The notes below the pieces were generated by a model, which was not told the origin of the DNA, did not search any database, and was given only the letters and a program-made list of their open reading frames with translations. Below are positions 1 to 5,890 of a DNA stretch of 15,814 bases, piece by piece. Position 1 is the stretch's first letter, and every line of letters starts with the position of its first letter. Origin of the DNA: an uncultured Nitrososphaera sp. (lineage in GTDB: Archaea > Thermoproteota > Nitrososphaeria > Nitrososphaerales > Nitrososphaeraceae); assembly GCF_946478925.1 (NCBI RefSeq), contig NZ_CAMLDP010000042.1:1-15814 (forward strand). The letters are read 5' to 3'. Both the position numbers and the translations under genes were made by a program.

Positions 1-119
1 ATGCCGTCGCCCTTTCTGCTCGTTTCAGTTATCTGCACTTCGTATTCTTTACCTGTTTCCACAGGCTTTGGACCGTAGCTGCCGCCGAAGCCGCCACTCC
101 CACGTCTCTGGTATGACAT
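1..119 (-). CDS. TRAM-domain protein, N-terminal part (cut by window edge)
   Basis: Only the first 39 codons are inside the window; the gene runs off the left edge. The translation starts MSYQRRGSGGFGG, a Gly/Arg/Ser-rich tail, and then reads PVETGKEYEVQITETSRKGDG, which matches the first strands of a TRAM domain. Archaea commonly carry small single-domain TRAM proteins thought to bind RNA, possibly as RNA chaperones; that role is family knowledge and is not shown here. The ATG at 117-119 sits about 30 bases downstream of a TATA box at 146-155, so the message is probably leaderless or nearly so. The gene follows the PHP gene on the same strand but appears to have its own promoter. The family call is fairly secure although the domain is incomplete. 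Confidence 0.75.
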   Translation of the reverse strand, partial: MSYQRRGSGGFGGSYGPKPVETGKEYEVQITETSRKGDG

Positions 120-145
120 TCGTTGGCGTAAAGTGGGCACGATTG

Positions 146-155
146 TAATATAAAG
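146..155 (-). promoter_or_regulatory. TATA box of the TRAM gene
   Basis: Minus-strand CTTTATATTA, centred about 31 bases before the ATG at 119. It lies just past the stop codon of the PHP gene (160-162) and implies separate, near-leaderless transcription of the TRAM gene. Confidence 0.6.
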
Positions 156-159
156 GTGG

Positions 160-1089
160 CTATGGCAGAAGACTCATCTTTATGAGTTTTGCCCACTGCC
201 TGTTGGAGAACACGTGCGGGCTGTGGCCCTTCATGTTCACCTTTTCAGAGACACGCCTTGTCAGGTAGAGTGAGAACGCGGCCACCGACCGCCAGAGAGG
301 GCTCTTGTAGTTCCCGAGGTACGAGTCAAGCGCCCACTTTACTATCCAGTGCAGGCGCGGGTGGCTCTCAAGGGCGTGCTGGAGCAAGAGCTCACGTGAG
401 CTCTGCATGATGTAGTAGGCGTGCTCGTACAGCTCGTCATGGGAGGCGTATTCCCTGCACGCCACCTTTACCTTTCTGTGAAGCATGGCATCAAGCATAG
501 AGTCAAGGTTGTTTTCTTCTGCCTCCACAGTGTTGACGCACTTGCCAAGGGTGGTCAGGACATGCGAATCGCTTCCGGCCACTTCGGGCATCGAGTTATC
601 GTGCGCAAACTTGCTTGCGACAATGTTGGAAAAGCGGTCTACATTATTGCTGTTGAACGACTCTATCATGTCGCACAAAAGCGCCTTTTCGCGGATGCCG
701 TTGGACACCGCAAATGGGTGGGCGGCGCACGACACCGCGCCCTGCCTCCTTATCTCGTCAAGCGTCTCGCCAAGCGTCATGCCGGGCCGGATGGTCCGGT
801 GTATGCCGTAGGCAAGCACGTGGCCCCCGGTGTCTATCGTCACCTCCTCGGCAGGGAAGATGGCGATTTTCTGAAATTTTGAGTGGTTTGCCTGGTACTC
901 CAGTATCTGGCGGTAGCCGTCAAGCGTGTTGTGGTTTGTCACAAACAACACATCTATCTGCCTTGCAAGTGCGGCCTCTAATTGTGCCGCCATCTCGACT
1001 CCGCAGTCAAACGGGATGCGTGCAGACCCGTTTTGATGGTTCGAGAAGGTGTTGTGGCAGTGGAGCTCCGCGTTCAGCACCCTAGTCAT
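160..1089 (-). CDS. PHP-domain metal-dependent phosphoesterase
   Basis: A 309-residue protein with a full set of PHP-family metal ligands: HCHNTFS (residues 10-16), TNHNT (51-55), a Glu pair (81-82), GGH (88-90), AHPF (123-126) and GSDSH (172-176). The PHP fold binds two or three metal ions and hydrolyses phosphoesters; members include histidinol-phosphatase, polymerase-associated and stand-alone phosphatases. The substrate cannot be read from the sequence. Residues from about 210 to the end form a helical tail I do not recognise. I chose the ATG at 1087-1089. An upstream TTG at 1116 would add nine residues, but it lies close to or upstream of the start site predicted from the TATA box at 1132-1141. 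Confidence 0.85.
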   Translation of the reverse strand: MTRVLNAELHCHNTFSNHQNGSARIPFDCGVEMAAQLEAALARQIDVLFVTNHNTLDGYRQILEYQANHSKFQKIAIFPAEEVTIDTGGHVLAYGIHRTIRPGMTLGETLDEIRRQGAVSCAAHPFAVSNGIREKALLCDMIESFNSNNVDRFSNIVASKFAHDNSMPEVAGSDSHVLTTLGKCVNTVEAEENNLDSMLDAMLHRKVKVACREYASHDELYEHAYYIMQSSRELLLQHALESHPRLHWIVKWALDSYLGNYKSPLWRSVAAFSLYLTRRVSEKVNMKGHSPHVFSNRQWAKLIKMSLLP

Positions 1090-1131
1090 ACCAGCAGTAT
1101 CACGTCCTTGGAGCAAGTAACGGCGTTACCA

Positions 1132-1141
1132 CATAAATATT
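1132..1141 (-). promoter_or_regulatory. TATA box of the PHP gene
   Basis: Minus-strand AATATTTATG-like box. It predicts a transcript start near 1110 and a short leader of about 20 bases before the ATG at 1089. A perfect 16-bp palindrome abuts its upstream side. Confidence 0.5.
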
Positions 1142-1142
1142 A

Positions 1143-1158
1143 CGCTATTGCAATAGCG
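1143..1158. repeat. 16-bp perfect palindrome next to the PHP promoter
   Basis: CGCTATTGCAATAGCG is fully self-complementary and centred at 1150.5. It lies immediately upstream of the PHP TATA box and about 90 bases upstream of the divergent gene's TATA box. The position suits an operator for a dimeric regulator; no regulator is identified. Confidence 0.5.
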
Positions 1159-1235
1159 AGAGCCGGCAGCGTGGCGTGATAAAGCTTTGTCTCAAGCAAG
1201 AGCGCCCATCCATTCAGGTTATATGGCGTGCGCTA

Positions 1236-1245
1236 CAATATACTA
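1236..1245 (+). promoter_or_regulatory. TATA box of the gene at 1272
   Basis: CAATATACTA, centred about 31 bases before the ATG at 1272. It supports that start over the longer open frame that begins at 1176. Confidence 0.5.
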
Positions 1246-1271
1246 TCGTCTTGACTCAGAACAGCTTTCCC

Positions 1272-1661
1272 ATGAAAGACTGGCACGTCAAGCACATGGA
1301 AAAAACAATAGTCAAGTACGTGAGCGGGCTTGCCCCAGACGCCTCTGCATGGGAGTGGAAAAACCACATGAAGTACGTCAACTTTTCAAACACTTGCAGG
1401 CAGATAGACTATGACATCAAGCACGGCGTCACAAGCGAACAGGTGGTGTCTTTTCTGGGCAAGGTACGCCACAACGCGTCATATTCCAAGGTCAGGAAAA
1501 ACGACGGCTCGATGGACAGGCTCGTAGAGGTAGAGAAGTACTTCCATGAAACTGTCAGGCAAGAGCTGCCGCAGCGCAGGCAGGCCAAGATCCGCGGCAG
1601 CGGCAGGGTCGCCGGAAACCGCGTTGCGGCCAAAAACAGGTCAAGACAGTTTTTGACCTAG
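1272..1661 (+). CDS. Small basic protein, unknown function
   Basis: A 129-residue protein starting MKDWHVKHMEKTIVKYV. I do not recognise the family. It is helical and rich in Lys, Arg and His, with aromatic residues in the first half (ASAWEWKNHMKYVNFSN) and a very basic, probably disordered C-terminus after residue 100. There are no membrane segments and a single Cys, so no metal site is evident. The open frame extends upstream to 1176, but a TATA box at 1236-1245 places the transcript start close to 1272. The last 21 bases overlap the 3' end of the convergent gene. The basic tail could bind nucleic acid; that is inference only. Confidence 0.65.
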   Translation: MKDWHVKHMEKTIVKYVSGLAPDASAWEWKNHMKYVNFSNTCRQIDYDIKHGVTSEQVVSFLGKVRHNASYSKVRKNDGSMDRLVEVEKYFHETVRQELPQRRQAKIRGSGRVAGNRVAAKNRSRQFLT

Positions 1662-1853
1662 CTTGTACCGCCGGACTATTTCCTTGTCTATCTCTTCGTG
1701 CTTTATCTCTTCTCCCCTTCTGCCAGGCGTCTTCATCCCCTGCTGGTTCACCTTCTTCCTTTCGTCTTCCAGCTCGTCCTGTCTTTTCTTCCGCAGCTCC
1801 TGGGCATAGTTTTCCCGGAATACCTGCTCCGCATCGGTGTCTATTGTTGCCAT
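1641..1853 (-). CDS. Highly charged small protein, unknown function
   Basis: A 70-residue protein starting MATIDTDAEQVF, followed by a long run rich in Glu, Lys, Arg and Gln that is probably a single helix or coiled coil. I do not recognise a family. The codon choice (many AAG, GAG, ATA and AGG codons) resembles that of neighbouring genes, which supports real coding. Its stop codon overlaps the convergent gene by 21 bases. No convincing TATA box precedes the ATG; the best candidate, around 1876-1884, is weak. Confidence 0.55.
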   Translation of the reverse strand: MATIDTDAEQVFRENYAQELRKKRQDELEDERKKVNQQGMKTPGRRGEEIKHEEIDKEIVRRYKLGQKLS

Positions 1854-1953
1854 ACTCTGCTACTACCCACCGCTACGGTTAGAGCCAAGGACTGATTAGC
1901 CTTTCTATTTGCATGAGATAGTTTGATAAGCAGGTTCTGCTACAACGAATATC

Positions 1954-2148
1954 GTGGCCGAGCTTATTGTCGAATCGTACCGGAACTCGACCGTGAACAC
2001 CATACTTGAGGACATTGGCAGGAAATACAAGATTGACACGAAACGCGACTGCCTGCAGGTTGACAGCATGGTAGAAGAGATCAAGTTCAAGTACAGGACG
2101 TACGGCGAGTGCGTCAAGATGCTGTACAAAAAGGCAGGCATGGCCTAG
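1954..2148 (+). CDS. Small protein, unknown function
   Basis: A 64-residue protein with a GTG start, reading MAELIVESYRNSTVNT. It is mixed alpha/beta in character, ends in a Lys-rich helix (CVKMLYKKAGMA), and has no membrane segment or recognised motif. In-frame stops just upstream leave GTG 1954 as the only reasonable start. The TATA signal upstream (about 1921-1930) is weak. Its stop codon shares the bases CTAG with the stop of the convergent gene. I cannot assign a function. Confidence 0.6.
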   Translation: MAELIVESYRNSTVNTILEDIGRKYKIDTKRDCLQVDSMVEEIKFKYRTYGECVKMLYKKAGMA

Positions 2149-2303
2149 GTTCTGACTTTCATCAATGTGACATGGCCGATTGTGCAGCCGTCGCTCCCCT
2201 CCAGGTGCGAATGTCTAAGATCTTTTGCCTGCTGTTCCGGGAGCTTTTCAGTCGAGATGTAGCCGCATTTTTTACAGACTACGATATAGCTCCAGCTTAC
2301 CAC
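2145..2303 (-). CDS. CxxC...CxxxH zinc-binding mini-protein
   Basis: About 52 residues from a GTG start at 2301-2303; a TTG at 2330 would give 61. Possible metal ligands are Cys10, Cys13, Cys40 and His44, in the context VCKKCGY and later CTIGH. The C-x2-C-x26-C-x3-H spacing nearly repeats that of the zinc ribbon at the head of the same operon (C-x2-C-x29-C-x3-H). It is the last gene of the operon, 10 bases after the C2H2 gene, with a weak AGAAGG ribosome site before the GTG. Function is unknown; zinc binding is inferred from ligand pattern. Confidence 0.6.
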   Translation of the reverse strand: MVSWSYIVVCKKCGYISTEKLPEQQAKDLRHSHLEGSDGCTIGHVTLMKVRT

Positions 2304-2313
2304 TGCGGCCTTC

Positions 2314-2556
2314 TCACTCCAGCGGCGCAAGCTCTTGGTTGCGGCCTTTTTGTGCGGCCTTTTGCTCTGTCATTTGCTGCGGGAAATACGTGATCCCATG
2401 GTCTATCTTTAGGTGGCTGAGAAATGCCACGCCGTTGTTCACTGTGTCCTTGACTATGAGCGCGCGGCCGCAGATGCTGCATTTTATAATGTGTTCGTCA
2501 GATGCTACCAAGACTGCCCTATGATGTGCAAGGCTCCCTAATAAGGCAGATTGCAT
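2314..2556 (-). CDS. C2H2-type zinc-finger mini-protein
   Basis: An 80-residue protein from the ATG at 2554-2556. One zinc-finger-like motif is visible: C-x2-C (residues 26-29, IIKCSICG), an 18-residue spacer, then H-x4-H (48-53, SHLKIDH). The C-terminus is polar and probably flexible. A TTG at 2568 overlaps the hflX stop codon, and a TTG at 2511 preceded by a TTATTAG box (about 2540) would trim the protein to the finger and tail, so the start is uncertain. It is third in the hflX operon. A role in nucleic acid or protein binding is an inference from the finger. Confidence 0.65.
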   Translation of the reverse strand: MQSALLGSLAHHRAVLVASDEHIIKCSICGRALIVKDTVNNGVAFLSHLKIDHGITYFPQQMTEQKAAQKGRNQELAPLE

Positions 2557-2564
2557 GGCATGCG

Positions 2565-3632
2565 TCAAGCACGCTGCAGCCGAAAGCCCGCCATTGTCTT
2601 TAGCTTGTGCACGCCATAGCCGCTTGCCGACGATATGGCGACAGGGTTTGGCACTTCGAGGCTTGTGGCAAGCTGCGCGATTAGCTCTTCCGAGCCCAGC
2701 TTGTCGTATTTCGTGAAAACTACCGCGACGCGCGACCTGTCCACCTTTAGCTCGTCAAGCACCTGCCAGCAGGCCCGGTACTTTATCCGTATGTCGCGCA
2801 GATCCTCTGAAGCGTCTACCAAGAGCAATATCAAGTCGGCTGCAAGCGACTCTTCAAGCGTCGACTTGAACGCGTCTATCATATAGGTCGGAAGCCTGCT
2901 GATAAAGCCGACAGTGTCGGTGAGAAGAGCCTCCCTGCCCCCGATCTCAAGCACCCGCGTCGTGGTAGAAAGCGTCGTAAACAGGCTGCTTGCAGTCTGC
3001 TTGTTCTCGTTGGCAAGCAGGTTGAAAAGCGTGGTCTTGCCAGAGCTCGTATATCCTACCAGCGAGATTACATGCATCCCAGTCTTTACCCTCTGCTGGT
3101 GGTAAAGCTCGCGCTTTTTCCTTGCCTCGTCCAGCTTGTCCTTGACAAACGACATGCGCCTTTTCAGGTCTCGGAACTTGACATCGACCGTGTATTCGCC
3201 CATGCCGCCCTTTCCGGCCCGCTCGCTTCCAGAGGTCAGTTTTGCGTTTTCCCGCACGCGTGGCATTTCGTATTTTATCTCTGCAAGCTCGATCTGCAGT
3301 TTGGCCTCAGTCGTGGTTGCCCGGGAATAAAAGATGTCAAGTATGAGCCGCTCGCGGTCGATTACCTGCACGCCAGTCAGTTTTTCAAGGTTGTATATCT
3401 GGCGCGAGGTGAGGCGCTCGTCGACTATTACCTGTTCCGCGCCTGACTCTTTCACGAACTCTTTTATCTCTTCGGCCTTGCCCGAGCCCACGCCATACTG
3501 CGAGTGGTTGAGGTACTTTTGGGTAAAGACTGCGATGCTCCGGCGGTCGGCAGAATCCACCAGGCTTTTTGCCTCCTCAAGGGCAAAGCTGTCGGGATAC
3601 GCCACGAGCACCACCTTTCTTGGGTTTGCCAA
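2565..3632 (-). CDS. hflX: HflX-family ribosome-associated GTPase
   Basis: A 355-residue GTPase. The N-terminal HflX domain (about 1-130) includes GVGSGKAEEI and RATTTEAKLQIELAEIKYE. A helical linker follows, then the G domain: G1 GYTSSGKT (193-200), G3 DTVGF (239-243), G4 TKYD (307-310, Thr instead of the usual Asn) and G5 SSASG (334-338). The glycine-rich linker before the G domain is shorter than usual (GKGGMGEY). HflX proteins bind the large ribosomal subunit and split or rescue stalled ribosomes; the archaeal role is less well known. The start is a TTG directly after an in-frame stop and four bases after the zinc-ribbon gene. It is second of four genes in an operon whose other three products are all small and probably metal-binding. 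Confidence 0.93.
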   Translation of the reverse strand: MANPRKVVLVAYPDSFALEEAKSLVDSADRRSIAVFTQKYLNHSQYGVGSGKAEEIKEFVKESGAEQVIVDERLTSRQIYNLEKLTGVQVIDRERLILDIFYSRATTTEAKLQIELAEIKYEMPRVRENAKLTSGSERAGKGGMGEYTVDVKFRDLKRRMSFVKDKLDEARKKRELYHQQRVKTGMHVISLVGYTSSGKTTLFNLLANENKQTASSLFTTLSTTTRVLEIGGREALLTDTVGFISRLPTYMIDAFKSTLEESLAADLILLLVDASEDLRDIRIKYRACWQVLDELKVDRSRVAVVFTKYDKLGSEELIAQLATSLEVPNPVAISSASGYGVHKLKTMAGFRLQRA

Positions 3633-3636
3633 CTAT

Positions 3637-3813
3637 TCATGACCAGTCCATATAGTCTTGCAGGGCGTATTCGTTCGCGTGCCCCCTAGAACACGTGTGG
3701 GAAGAGTCGTTTTTTGTGGCAGTTGATTTGAAATCGGCCGTGCTCCCTTCAGGGACGTACAGGCCCGGGAATACTTCGCCGCAGGTCTTGCACTTTAGCA
3801 TGAGCATCGGCAT
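3637..3813 (-). CDS. Zinc-ribbon mini-protein
   Basis: A 58-residue protein starting MPMLMLKCKTCGEVFPG. Cys8, Cys11, Cys41 and His45 (CKTC, then TCSRGH) suggest one zinc site. A longer reading from the ATG at 3849 adds MREKFFHLWGCL. A CTTAAG box at 3867-3872 puts the transcript start near 3843, which favours an inner ATG, though a start at 3849 is not excluded. This is the first gene of the hflX operon, only four bases before hflX. The function is not known; ribosome or RNA association is a guess from the neighbour. Confidence 0.65.
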   Translation of the reverse strand: MPMLMLKCKTCGEVFPGLYVPEGSTADFKSTATKNDSSHTCSRGHANEYALQDYMDWS

Positions 3814-3927
3814 CAGGCATCCCCAAAGATGAAAGAATTTCTCACGCATGTGTTGTGCCAGCCCCGCTTAAGAACCTTCAAGGTCATTCTAGCTGACGAC
3901 ACGAGGAGAGAGATATAGCTGCGCAGA

Positions 3928-3949
3928 CACTTTTAAGATGAGAAAAGTG
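3928..3949 (-). terminator. Possible hairpin at the 3' end of tRNA-Val
   Basis: A 7-bp inverted repeat (CACTTTT/AAAAGTG, 8-base loop) starts at the last bases of the tRNA. On the minus strand the first arm carries a T-rich run, which fits archaeal termination or 3' processing. It is weak evidence. Confidence 0.3.
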
Positions 3950-4021
3950 GGCGAGGCGTGATTTGAACACGCGACCACCTCGATGTCAACGAGGTATCAT
4001 ACCGAGCTAGACCACCCGCCC
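3948..4021 (-). tRNA. tRNA-Val (anticodon GAC)
   Basis: A 74-nt cloverleaf with acceptor GGGCGGG paired to CTCGCCC, anticodon stem CCTCG/CGAGG around the loop TTGACAT (anticodon GAC), and T-arm GCGTG-TTCAAAT-CACGC. The discriminator is A and CCA is not encoded. There is no intron. A TATA box at 4046-4054 lies about 29 bases upstream. The D-arm has one weak pair. Confidence 0.92.
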
Positions 4022-4045
4022 GTACGCCAACTACCTTTTCCGCCC

Positions 4046-4054
4046 AAATATATT
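4046..4054 (-). promoter_or_regulatory. TATA box of tRNA-Val
   Basis: AATATATTT on the minus strand, centred about 29 bases before the first base of the mature tRNA. Confidence 0.6.
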
Positions 4055-4074
4055 GTTACACATTTTGCAGGAAA

Positions 4075-4084
4075 GGTTAAGAAT
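4075..4084 (+). promoter_or_regulatory. TATA box of the methyltransferase gene
   Basis: GGTTAAGAAT with an A/G-rich BRE-like GAAAG just upstream. It is centred about 32 bases before the TTG at 4111 and supports that start. Confidence 0.5.
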
Positions 4085-4110
4085 CACGGCACGCGCTGTT
4101 AAAACGAAAT

Positions 4111-5130
4111 TTGGCCGGCGATCCTTTCAGGGTGCTGCAGGGCGACGCCCGAGATGTTGCAAGGGGCCTTGAGCCCGGGACGTTCCGGGCGATAATAACG
4201 TCCCCGCCGTACTTTGGCCACAGGCACTATGGTCTCGACGGGGGCGAGATAGGGCAGGAGCGCGACGTTGAAAAATACCTTGACGCGCTAGAGGGCGTCT
4301 TTGTGGCGTGCAAGAGGCTGCTTGCAGAGGATGGGAGCCTCTGGATAGTGATAGGCGACACGCGCCGGCGCAAGGAAAAGCTCCGGGTGCCCCATAGGCT
4401 CGCAGAAAGGCTGGCAAGGGCGGGCTACAGGTTCCGCGAGGACATTATCTGGTACAAAAAGAACAACATAAGCTCCAGCTCGAAGGACAACTTTTCGCAG
4501 GCGTACGAGTACGTGTTGTTCTTTTCAAAGGGTGCGCGCTCGTACGCGGACCTCGACGCGGTGAGGGTGCAGGGCAACGAGGCAGTAGAGGGCAGGAACA
4601 GGGTCCCGCCAAGAGAGATGGTGCAGTTTGCGCCTGAAAATCCCGACAGAAGGGAGATAGAGCGCATCGCAAGGATAATCCATGGCGCGACGGCAAAGAC
4701 GCCGATTTCAGAACTGCCAAGCACCGCAGAAATTGCGCGTGCCCACGGCTATGACCCGGAAAAATTCTGCCCGACGTGTTACCGCAAGTTCAAGAGGCAC
4801 GCGACCCGGCGCAGGATAGGCGACCACAGGCACTACCCCATATTTGCGGTGTGCAACCCAAATGGCAAGAATCCCTCAAACGTCTGGGAGATAGCTACGA
4901 GGGCGCATTATGGAAACGAGCACTTTGCCATATTTCCAGAAGAGCTCGTGGAAAAGATAATCCTCTTTGCCACCAAAAAGGGCGACTCTGTGCTCGATCC
5001 GTTCTGCGGAAGAGGAACCACAGGAATCGCCGCGGTGTCGCTTGGGCGCACGTTTACAGGCATCGACCTTTACAGTGAAAACGTCGACAGGGCTGCAAAG
5101 AACATTTTGCAGGCGCAGCAGCAAATCTAA
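4111..5130 (+). CDS. Site-specific DNA methyltransferase, SPPY (beta-class) type
   Basis: A 339-residue amino-methyltransferase. Catalytic motif IV TSPPY is at 30-34 and the AdoMet-binding motif I DPFCGRGTT at 296-304, so the order is that of beta-class enzymes. SPPY rather than DPPY is most typical of N4-cytosine methylation, but N6-adenine is not excluded. Between them are IIWYKKN and a long insert (about 155-255) with a CPTC (220-223) that may be half of a metal site or a target-recognition region. The TTG start follows a TATA box by about 32 bases. No restriction endonuclease is adjacent, so it looks like an orphan. The bluB gene follows after 28 bases. Target sequence unknown. Confidence 0.88.
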   Translation: MAGDPFRVLQGDARDVARGLEPGTFRAIITSPPYFGHRHYGLDGGEIGQERDVEKYLDALEGVFVACKRLLAEDGSLWIVIGDTRRRKEKLRVPHRLAERLARAGYRFREDIIWYKKNNISSSSKDNFSQAYEYVLFFSKGARSYADLDAVRVQGNEAVEGRNRVPPREMVQFAPENPDRREIERIARIIHGATAKTPISELPSTAEIARAHGYDPEKFCPTCYRKFKRHATRRRIGDHRHYPIFAVCNPNGKNPSNVWEIATRAHYGNEHFAIFPEELVEKIILFATKKGDSVLDPFCGRGTTGIAAVSLGRTFTGIDLYSENVDRAAKNILQAQQQI

Positions 5131-5158
5131 TAACCGGTGCCGTGAAGCACTGACACAC

Positions 5159-5890
5159 TTGGCAGAAGGTGATTATGCGCTTTCCGGCCCTGAGAAGGAG
5201 GGCCTGTACAAGGCGATATTTTCAAGGAGGGACGTGAGGTCGCACTTTGTGCAAGAGAAGGATGTCCCCGACGATGTGCTCTTGCGCATACTGAACGCCG
5301 CGCACCACGCGCCGTCTGTCGGCTTTTCGCAGCCGTGGAACTTTATACTGATAAAGGATAAAGAGACGCGCAAGGAGGTAAAAGAGTCGTTTGAGCGGGA
5401 GCGGGAGCGCTCGATAAAGATGCTCGAAGGCGACAAGGAGAGGCAGGAAAGGTACGCCAGGCTAAAGCTTGAGGGCATAATGGAGTCGGCGCTCAACGTC
5501 TGCGTCACTTATGACCCGACGCGCTTTGGGCCGTTCGTGCTCGGCAGGACTTCAATCGAAGACACGGGCGTCTACAGCGTCTGCTGCGCGATTCAGAACC
5601 TGTGGCTTGCAGCGAGGGCCGAGGGCGTCGGGGTCGGCTGGGTCAGCATACTCTCAAACGAGGACCTTGAGCGCATACTTGCGATACCGGCGCACGTCAA
5701 GCCGGTCGCATACCTGTGCCTCGGCTACGTGGCCGAGTTTGCGCAAAAGCCGGACCTAGAGCGCGCAGGCTGGCTCCCCTGGATAGACCTTTCAAAAGTG
5801 GTGTGCTATGAACGGTGGAACAGGCACGAGTCGGAAAAATGGTCGGGCCTGTGCGACGCGGTTGGCAGACTTGCTCGAAATAATATATAG
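5159..5890 (+). CDS. bluB: 5,6-dimethylbenzimidazole synthase (BluB)
   Basis: A 243-residue nitroreductase-fold protein with BluB hallmarks: YKAIFSRRDVRSHF (residues 17-30), GFSQPWNFILI (55-65), and VGVGWVSIL (157-165). The Asp in RRDVR (25) and the Ser in GWVSI (163) correspond, from memory, to the two residues needed for catalysis in the bacterial enzyme. BluB uses FMNH2 and O2 to split flavin into DMB, the lower ligand of cobalamin. The TTG at 5159 is the best start; no ATG or GTG lies in frame nearby. It sits 28 bases after the methyltransferase, with a possible TATA-like CTAATAACC between, and its stop abuts the ATG of the next gene. A related FMN reductase is the main alternative. Confidence 0.85.
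   Translation: MAEGDYALSGPEKEGLYKAIFSRRDVRSHFVQEKDVPDDVLLRILNAAHHAPSVGFSQPWNFILIKDKETRKEVKESFERERERSIKMLEGDKERQERYARLKLEGIMESALNVCVTYDPTRFGPFVLGRTSIEDTGVYSVCCAIQNLWLAARAEGVGVGWVSILSNEDLERILAIPAHVKPVAYLCLGYVAEFAQKPDLERAGWLPWIDLSKVVCYERWNRHESEKWSGLCDAVGRLARNNI
5880..5889 (+). promoter_or_regulatory. TATA-like box across the bluB stop codon
   Basis: ATAATATATA overlaps the end of bluB and predicts a transcript start near 5911. If used, the next gene might start at an in-frame TTG (5906 or 5939) instead of the ATG at 5891. Confidence 0.4.

Noticed and set aside
421..882. Long plus-strand open frame opposite the PHP gene
   Set aside because: It is antisense to a gene with a full set of PHP metal motifs and shows no recognisable domain of its own.
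2225..2524. Plus-strand open frame of about 99 codons
   Set aside because: It lies antisense to the two Cys/His mini-genes, and its low-complexity Ser/Arg/Cys composition is typical of a shadow frame.
3072..3446. Plus-strand open frame of 124 codons opposite hflX
   Set aside because: It has no motifs and is explained by the reverse complement of hflX codons.
4967..5158. Upstream extension of the bluB frame
   Set aside because: This stretch overlaps the methyltransferase motif I coding region in another frame, and BluB similarity begins only after the TTG at 5159.
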